Part shown: one piece after another, positions 57,716 to 64,000 of the stretch | Numbering within the stretch: the first letter of the stretch is position 1 | Layout of the letters: every line of letters starts with the position of its first letter | Origin: Physella acuta | Taxonomy: Eukaryota; Mollusca; Gastropoda; Physidae | Length of the DNA stretch: 64,000 nucleotides | Direction: 5' to 3' | Assembly: GCF_028476545.1 (NCBI RefSeq) | Contig: NW_026731910.1 | Span: 124,001 to 188,000 of the forward strand | Made by a program: the position numbers and the translations under genes | The notes under the pieces: model-generated | Seen by the model: only the letters and a program-made list of their open reading frames with translations | Told to the model about the DNA's origin: nothing | Database searches by the model: none

Positions 57716-58164
57716 TAAAAGACTAATAATGTTAAGCTGACGAGTTTTCTTCCCACTTTATAAAAAATGTCCTTTAAATTAAAAGTTAAACTTAATAAGC
57801 AGTTAAGTCTATTGGACGACATGTATAAAAAAAATAGATAAAACACACACCGTTTAATTCTTAAAACGATTGCCTCCCCTTCCTAGTAATTCTTTACGGT
57901 CTCGTTCTGTGTTCGGTATTTCTTTGACTATTTCCTATAGAAACACATATAAACCGACTGTTTCAAATCAACACAGTACGTGTAGCGTTTAGAAAGTATT
58001 CGTTAGTCATAGAAAAATTAACCAATTTAAAAAATGTACATTAAAAATTGTATTTTAAAAAGGTAATAAAATTGTCAGATAAATTCTGATGCAAATACGA
58101 AAAACATATCTAGATGGAATGTTTTTCCTTGATGCATCTAGGTACATGATACACGTAAACTAGC
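57716..58164. other. AT-rich non-coding stretch
   Basis: Nothing was recognised. Confidence 0.4.
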
Positions 58165-58315
58165 CAATTACAAACTATAATACTTATTTTCTAAAATAAT
58201 GTATTACAATCTATAATACGTAGGCCTATGTTCTAAAATAATCTATTACATTCTATAATACTTATTTTCTAAAACAATCTATTACAATCTATAATTCTAA
58301 TTTTCTTTTAAAATA
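58165..58315. repeat. Degenerate repeat, about 36-45 bp
   Basis: Four units of TATTACAATCTATAATACTT followed by ATTTTCTAAAATAATC or a variant. Confidence 0.82.
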
Positions 58316-58800
58316 AAAAAAAATGTGGAGTAAAAAGAATCAAAGTACTAAAAAAATATACAATATAAAATTTAATTAGTCTTAATTATAAATAAGACAA
58401 TTACCATCACAGGAGAGTGTGGAGGCGGATAGATATATTTTAGACAAAATAATTCTAGACAATATATTTATAGACACATTATCTTGACTAAATATTTCCA
58501 AGCAATATTAAAACATTTTCTTATGCTGCTATCTATTCGTTTGATGCTTGAAAATCTGGACGAATGTAAATTTTACCTGACAAAGAACCCTGAATAAAAT
58601 TCCCCCAACTTAATGGCGCTCTTTCTTACCGGAAACAAAAAAAAAATCCAAAATTCTATTTTAGTACCATTTAATGCCATAATTTCAATGCGCGTTTGTT
58701 TACTCTGTTCGAAAATTGCTCATCGAATTTGAAACGGTGGTAAATATATTAAGCAAGGGACGTCACCCGCAACGTAGAAACGAGAAGGGGAATTGATAAT
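58316..58800. other. AT-rich non-coding stretch
   Basis: Short TAGACA-spaced words lie at 58440-58480. No gene was recognised. Confidence 0.4.
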
Positions 58801-59275
58801 CCATTGAGCCCGTTAAAATTGCCTCATTATTTCCTTTAGTAATATAAGTAAATGAAGATAATTTGCTTTTAATTAGAGTGCCTGATGCATCCTTCTTTGG
58901 CAAAGTTCATTCCTCAATGATTTCCGCTAAACTTGACAATACCATTTGAGGAAGACAGACAAGAAAATATTTAATCCACGCATTGCATCAACAGCTAAAA
59001 CGAAGGAAGTGGGGGAGGGGGTGGAGGTTTAACATGTAACTGTGTAACATCTGCGTGGGTTCGATCTAAGAAAGAGACACTCTCCCCGTGCGAGATCGAG
59101 GCTGTCTGTTTGTAGACCAAGTCAATTTGTGAACTATGGATCGGACGTATCGTGTTGAGTTAAATTGTAGCTTTTGATGCCGGGGTGCATCACGGGATAA
59201 TGAGCTGTGGCCTGTTTACATGCAGACGTAAGTGTTACGTCAATGCTGAGGACAGGTTGGCATCGGGGGCAAACA
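58801..59275. promoter_or_regulatory. Candidate regulatory block (HNF4-type DR1, Fox, CRE-like motifs)
   Basis: TTTGGCAAAGTTCA at 58896-58909 closely matches the HNF4/COUP-TF direct repeat with 1-bp spacing. TTTTAATTAG lies just upstream. CCTGTTTACATG near 59211 and GGCAAACAGG near 59267 are Fox-type cores, and GTTACGTCAA near 59233 is a CRE/ATF-like site. The sequence is unrepeated. Function is inferred. Confidence 0.35.
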
Positions 59276-59284
59276 GGAGACGGG

Positions 59285-59895
59285 GGAGGGGTAATAGACT
59301 GGGGGTGGGGGGGGGGGTGTAATTTTAAAGGTGGTGGGGTGGTTTACTTTTAAATGTGGAGGATGGTGAGTTGTTTGATTTTGAAGGTGGAGAGGGTGGG
59401 TGGTTTAATTTTAAAGTTGGCGGGATTGGGTGGTTTAACGGGAGACGGGGGAGTGGTGGTAGACGGTGGGGGTGGGGGTGGGGGTGGGTAAGCGGTTGGT
59501 TTAATTTTAAAGGTGGTAGGGTTGGGTGGTTTAATTTTAAAGGTGGTAGGGTTGGGTGGTTTAATTTTAAAGGTGGTAGGGTTGGGTGGTTTAATTTTAA
59601 AGGTGGCAGGGTTGGGTGGTTTAATTTTAAAGGTGGCAGGGTTGGGTGGTTTAATTTTAAAGGTGGTAGGGTTGGGTGGTTTAATTTTAAAGGTTGCGGG
59701 GTTGGGTGGTTTAATTTTAAAGGTGGTAGGGTTGGGTGGTTTAATTTTAAAGGTGGCAGGGTTGGGTGGTTTAATTTTAAAGGTAGGAGGGTTGGGTGGT
59801 TTAATTTTAAAGGTGGAGACGGTGGGTGGTTTGGTGTTAAGGGTGGCGGTGGTGGGTGGGTTAATTTAAAGTTGGCCGGGTAAGTTGGTTTTAAA
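59285..59895. repeat. G-rich 30-bp minisatellite
   Basis: The core 59500-59810 repeats GGTTTAATTTTAAAGGTGGT plus AGGGTTGGGT with a strict 30-bp period, about eleven units, and degenerate flanks at 59300-59490 and 59815-59890. The 175-residue open frame (KGGRVGWFNF repeats) exists because 30 is divisible by 3. Its Gly/Trp/Phe sequence has no signal of a real protein. Confidence 0.95.
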
Positions 59896-60117
59896 GGATT
59901 TTCTAAGGTTTCTTTTAAGATTATTACAACTTTTTAAAAATAAATCCATCAAGACACCATGGTTTATAACATAGTGCTCATACCTCTCACCGTTATTACA
60001 TAACAATACCATTTCACTCAGTGCTTAACATAGAAACGTTACGGGAACATTATATTTTACAGCCTTATTCTGAACATTATTCAATATTGAGGTCACGCGC
60101 TTGCGTAGGTGTTCGTT

Positions 60118-60118
<1 letters not shown>
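59896..60118. other. Non-coding spacer
   Basis: Nothing recognised. CATTATTCAATATTGAGGTC at about 60074-60093 recurs with changes at 60241. Confidence 0.35.
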
Positions 60119-60162
<44 letters not shown>

Positions 60163-60390
60163 ATGTGCGTGTATGTGTGTGTGTATGTACGTGTGTGTAC
60201 GTGTACATTTGTTTACTTAAGCGAGCGGAAGAGGGAAAGACATTATTGAATATTAAGGTCACGTGCTTGCGTAGGTGTTCGTTTGTATGTGTGTATGTGT
60301 GTATGTATGTGTGTTTGTGTGGGTGTGTGTGCGTGCGTTCGTGTGCATGTGTGCATTTGTTTACTTAAGCAAGAGGAAGAGAGACATAAA
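60074..60390. repeat. Duplicated (GT)n-containing unit, about 167 bp
   Basis: ATTGAGGTCACGCGCTTGCG and the following GTAGGTGTTCGTT, a GT microsatellite, and TTTGTTTACTTAAGC(G/A)AG occur twice (starts about 60085 and 60252). Both are GT-rich in the middle. Confidence 0.88.
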
Positions 60391-61062
60391 AGTTAATTTA
60401 TGACTAACCTAGATCTTGTTTTGTTGTTTGTTTTTGCTATTTTAATCCAGGACAACAAACATGACTTGTAATACAATTTAGAAAACAAACTTGGTTGCTT
60501 TACAAAGCTCACACAAGCTGAACATCCACCCCCCCCCCCTTAGTCTTGTATTGATCTTCCACTTTGAACTTTAATCCCAGAACCCACTGAAGACGATATT
60601 GTCGCCTGATCTCACAGCTAACCTTTGGCTGTGCGATAAGTGCCGTTGGATACTCTCCCCTTTTTATGTCTGACCTTTACGATAAACAATGAAGCCGTGT
60701 GATGATCGCGGGGGTAAGAAATTATAATTGTCGGGAGCTGTTTGAGAGGTTAGCTGGAGAAAATTTTGTCGCGTGTTAGATACTGATGGGGGTAATATAA
60801 CCGGTGTTGGTGGTAATGTAACAGGCGTTGAGGAAATATAACGCGAAGAGGAGAAGATAGCAGGCAAGTATTATAACGGTTATTTATATTGGTTATGTTT
60901 TAGAATAGAGAGTAAAGGGAGTAGTTGTTAAGTTGCTTTCAGTGGCGATGCTTTTAATGGGGAGAGGGGGTATATGTATTTATAGAGAGATTCTTAATTT
61001 TGTTCCCGATGTTTTTGTACAATTGATTTTCTTACTTCCAACTCCCCCCCCCCCCCACCCCC
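60391..61062. other. Non-coding stretch
   Basis: C tracts lie near 60530 and 61045. No gene was recognised. Confidence 0.38.
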
Positions 61063-61245
61063 GGGGGTTGGTCGAATGGTAGAGTATTTGACTGCTAACC
61101 CAAAAGTCTCCAGTTCCAATACAGGTACTAAGCTCTAATCCGCAGGAGGTACCTGAGTCCACTCAGCTTTAATTAGTACCTGGCTCAATTCAGGGAAAGC
61201 AAAGGCGGCTGAGCATAGTAGTGATCATACTATCACGGGGCAGCT
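61063..61245 (+). mobile_element. tRNA-derived SINE, family S1
   Basis: Head GGGGGTTGGTCGAATGGTAG (A-box-like), then ACTGCTAACCCAAAAGTCTC and a diverged B box. The body keeps GCGGCTGAGCATAGTAGTGA. The usual 3' end is replaced by unrelated sequence before the MITE at 61273. Confidence 0.72.
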
Positions 61246-61272
61246 CAATGCATTATCAACTTTAATATCAAC

Positions 61273-61400
61273 CAGTGCTTCTAGATTTTTTCCCCCGGGG
61301 GGGGGGGGCACTTGAAATTCGTTCATAGGGGGTAGACTTTCTTTGGGGAGGCGCAGCCACACCCCCCCCTCCCCCGAAGAGATGCCAGGAAGAAACTCTG
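61273..61400. mobile_element. MITE family B
   Basis: It starts CAGTGCTTCTAGATTTTTTC and ends GATGCCAGGAAGAAACTCTG, with G and C tracts and GCACTTGAAATTC between. Flanks ATATCAAC and CCCTCAAC share the last five bases, a weak target duplication. Confidence 0.78.
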
Positions 61401-61632
61401 CCCTCAACTATGCAAGCTTTAACACAATCTTGTGGCAGGTATCTATTTTTAGACCACCATGCTTGTCACGTGATACGCACGATCCTGAAACTGCATTAGA
61501 CGTTATCAGACACATCAACACTTAAACTCATGCACTGATGACAATCTCGATTAATTAACACCTTCATTAGATTAGTCAATATTTAGATATCACATTCATT
61601 AATATTTTAGTGGTGAAGTTGAATTCATTTTC
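61401..61632. other. Non-coding spacer
   Basis: Nothing was recognised. Confidence 0.35.
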
Positions 61633-62048
61633 GGGGTCATCCATAAATGACGTCACAATCGTAGGGGGAGGGGGTCCGTAATTTTGTGACGGTGTGTGAT
61701 GAGGGGGAGGGGGGGGGTTCAGGTGGTGTGACGTCACACTTTCGCATTATACAAAAGCAATGTTAGAAAACGAATTTTAGCTGTTATATCGCGTTTTAGA
61801 AAACAGTTTCACTAAATTGTAATAGGAATTGATTATAGTACTCTTTGTTGACAAGAGTTCAGACAAAATTTTGGAAAAATATCGATATTTTAAGAAAAGT
61901 TCAACTACAATTTTGAGTGGGGGTTGTAGGCTGAGGTGTGAAGTCACTTTAGGGGGAGGGTAGGGTCCGGCTTTTTGTGACGATGAGTGACGGAGGGGAG
62001 GAGGTAAAAATCGTCCAAAAAAGCGAGACGTGATTTATGAATGACCTC
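61633..62048. mobile_element. MITE family C (416 bp)
   Basis: Left end GGGGTCATCCATAAATGACG and right end (reverse strand) GAGGTCATTCATAAATCACG form imperfect inverted repeats of about 24 bp. GTGACGGTG-GTGATGAGGGGG near 61684 and GTGACGATGAGTGACGGAGG near 61978 are direct internal repeats, so two shorter elements may be fused or one may be internally duplicated. Superfamily not decided. Confidence 0.75.
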
Positions 62049-62845
62049 TTACTGTATGTAAAATTGATAGACTGCATTAAGATAATGTGTAAAAAAATGT
62101 ACTTACCAAACCTTGCATGTGAACTTTAATGATGTGATTTCTTGCAAATAATACAATGAAAAATTACTCGACAGGTTTTTTTTATTATTAACAATTGTAT
62201 ATTAATATCTTTATCCAAATCCTGTACCTAGTCCTAACTCTATCACTAGTGCAAGCACTGACAGTATTCAAGCCTTTAATCCTGACCCAAACCTTTCATC
62301 TGACCCAGGTTCTGATACAGTCATGGAGCTTCAGGAATCTTGATTAGAAATACACCAACCACTCATTAAGACTATATATGACAGTCAGGTTACATCTCAT
62401 GTATTTCGCTTCTCTTTTCACACTAACCTTCACTTTTTAAACCAACCTTCAACTGTCCTCCCCATTCATTCCTACACACTTCCTTTCTTTCGCTCACAAC
62501 AACACACCCGCTGACACTCGACCAGTCGCTTCCCTTGAACCCTCGTTCACTCCGTACAACAACACACACGTCAACACACCCGGCCTCGCCACGACAGAAA
62601 TATATACACACACCCCGTTACACGTATACACCTTTCATACACGTTACATCACCTCACAGACATTACTCACAACAAAACCGCAGCTAGAATAAAACACCAT
62701 CACACTGTAGCCTACATCGGACACTGGACAGGGCATCTAAGACTGTGCGGGTATTGACCGGCCAATATAAGAAATACGCTCTCAATGTTAAGCTCTTCGA
62801 ACATTGGCCAATAGAGCTTCCAATGCGCAAATTGGGCTTTTGCTG
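62049..62845. other. Non-coding stretch
   Basis: No gene was recognised. Bases 62400-62700 are CA/CT-rich on the + strand without a clean repeat. Confidence 0.4.
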
Positions 62846-62847
62846 TT

Positions 62848-62875
62848 ACACACACACACAAACACACACACACAC

Positions 62876-62923
<48 letters not shown>

Positions 62924-62953
62924 ATATAGATAGATAGATATATATATATATAG
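62848..62953. repeat. Compound (CA)n(TA)n(GATA)n microsatellite
   Basis: A CA run, then TA, then GATATA/GATA words, then TA again. Confidence 0.93.
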
Positions 62954-63538
62954 TCTAATTTTGCAAGCGGTAAAGGGAGATATACACAAAACAGCTCCTA
63001 ATATAGATCCGATATTTTCAAGCATCTTGTTAACTGTTTTTTTTTTCAAACTCAACTGCATGAATAGAATCAATTGTCCTGTTAATTGCCTACAAATGTC
63101 TAGTTTTAAAAAGTCCTAATTTGCTCTAACACCTATTTGTTAAAACAAATTACGCCCATGCTCCGTTATTATTTTGCTTCTTTTTTTTTGGGGGGGGGGG
63201 GTATTTTGTAGGCGCGAGCAAGTCTCAGGTGTGTTCTTAGAGAGCAGTGCTGTTACCCATTGTGTGGATGGGGCCCGTTATCCATTGTGTGGAAGTGGAT
63301 GGGATGGGAGGGGACTGTTATCCAGTCTGTGGATAGAGAACTGGGACGGATGAGAAAGTCAACAGGGCACCGCAGTGCACCGCACCCCCGACCTAGTAAT
63401 TACATGTCGCCCTCTTGTTGGCCCCCACTGGTGGCAGAGCAGAGCAGCGCCAACGACAACCAATCTAGCTAACTCGGGTCAATTATCTCAATTAAACGCT
63501 ATTAAAATCTGAAAAGAATCTTAAAACGATTTATGTTT

Positions 63539-63540
<2 letters not shown>
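62954..63540. other. Non-coding, GC-richer at 63210-63480
   Basis: A G tract lies at 63191-63201. The 63230-63480 block is unrepeated and contains CGCCCTCTTGTTGG (63408) and CCACTGGTGGCAG (63425), which weakly resemble CTCF sites. No gene was recognised. Confidence 0.35.

Positions 63541-63542
<2 letters not shown>

Positions 63543-63569
<27 letters not shown>
63543..63569. repeat. Poly-T tract
   Basis: About 26 consecutive T. Confidence 0.95.
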
Positions 63570-63827
63570 GCAAGTTAATGTGTAGTTGATTTTTTTTTTA
63601 CACTGCTGAAAAACAAGCCATTGAGGAGTAGAATGGAGATCGATATTAGGGAGTTGTGTTAGGGAATCGATATGAAGAAGTTGTGTAATCTATAATCTAG
63701 ACACTCGAAGCAGGGGACTGCCGGTTCTCAGTTTAATTGACGGTAATTGACGGGGAGGTAATGTCATTGTCTGAGATGTTGCTAGGTTGTTGTTGTTTTT
63801 TTTTGTCTCACCTGTAGATGATAGATA
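63570..63827. other. Non-coding spacer
   Basis: Short duplications (GGGAGTTGTG / GAAGTTGTG; GACGGTAATTGACGG) are present. No gene was recognised. Confidence 0.35.
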
Positions 63828-64000
63828 AGAGGTGTCACCACTGGTGAGGTATAATCAGTGGGAGGTTTCACCACTAGAGGGGGGGAATAATGGGATGTGT
63901 CACCACTGGTGAGATATAATCAGGGGAGGTGTCACCACTGGTGAGGTATAACCAGTGGAAGGTCTCACCACTGCGAATGGGAAACAATGGGATGTGTCAC
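63828..64000. repeat. 32-33 bp minisatellite running off the window end
   Basis: Units begin GTGTCACCACTGGTGAGGTA or a variant. Five full units are visible, and the order of variants (GGTATAATCAGTGGG type versus GGGGGAATAATGGG type) suggests a higher-order pattern. The array continues past 64000. Confidence 0.9.

Noticed and set aside
59356-59883. 175-residue open frame with KGGRVGWFNF repeats
   Set aside because: It is open because the G-rich minisatellite has a 30-bp unit. The next frame is also open with a different repeat peptide, and there is no protein-like composition.
63408-63437. Pair of CTCF sites
   Set aside because: Each match misses several core positions. Kept only as a remark in the spacer entry.

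Overview
This is animal nuclear DNA: AT-rich, gene-poor and crowded with microsatellites, minisatellites, tRNA-derived SINEs, hAT-type miniature transposons and LINE 3' ends. The LINE C-terminal peptides, the SINE design and the many long (G)n/(C)n tracts would suit a lophotrochozoan, perhaps a gastropod mollusc, but that is inference and the species is not identified. I found no convincing host protein-coding exon. The long open frames are translations of tandem repeats. The window is a gene desert or the inside of a very large intron. No retrovirus, LTR element, Polinton, CRISPR array or toxin gene was seen.

Layout. 1-12 kb: a hAT MITE (603-942), a CA/TA microsatellite, a SINE, minisatellites at 3.4-3.8 and 7.2-7.8 kb, a second hAT element (8338-8637), an unclassified interspersed repeat (about 8715-9150), and GC-richer unique blocks with clustered transcription-factor motifs (9.2-9.6, 10.4-10.9, 11.8-12.0 kb). 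12-26 kb: a very uniform 17-copy 22-bp minisatellite carrying CCAAT boxes (12049-12419), a foldback hairpin (13.85 kb), SINEs, MITEs, several degenerate tandem repeats and two motif-rich unique blocks (20.8-21.0 and 22.5-22.9 kb). 26.3-32.76 kb: one large 25/29-bp satellite array of about 6.4 kb with higher-order duplications, flanked on the right by a hAT MITE. 33-45 kb: a C2H2-zinc-finger-like relic (33.95 kb), a tRNA-His(GTG) gene with an abnormal acceptor stem (34455-34526), a large near-perfect foldback (34602-34852), an inverted copy of the interspersed repeat (39490-40170), more SINEs and MITEs, and a LINE 3' end (44.1 kb). 45-64 kb: TA-rich microsatellites, a hAT MITE with an almost intact target duplication (47541-47811), a poly(A)-tailed SINE, a homogeneous 38-bp minisatellite (51.0-51.46 kb), a second LINE 3' end (55.1 kb), a 781-bp hAT element inserted into a tandem duplication (56706-57486), a G-rich 30-bp minisatellite (59.3-59.9 kb) and an array that runs off the window end.

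No gene set can be described as working together. Activity, if any, would come from the tRNA gene and the regulatory-looking unique islands. The items most worth a second look are the large satellite with a palindrome at every monomer junction, the phased CCAAT array, the tRNA-His whose 3' acceptor strand pairs better with upstream sequence than with its own 5' strand, and the two foldbacks.
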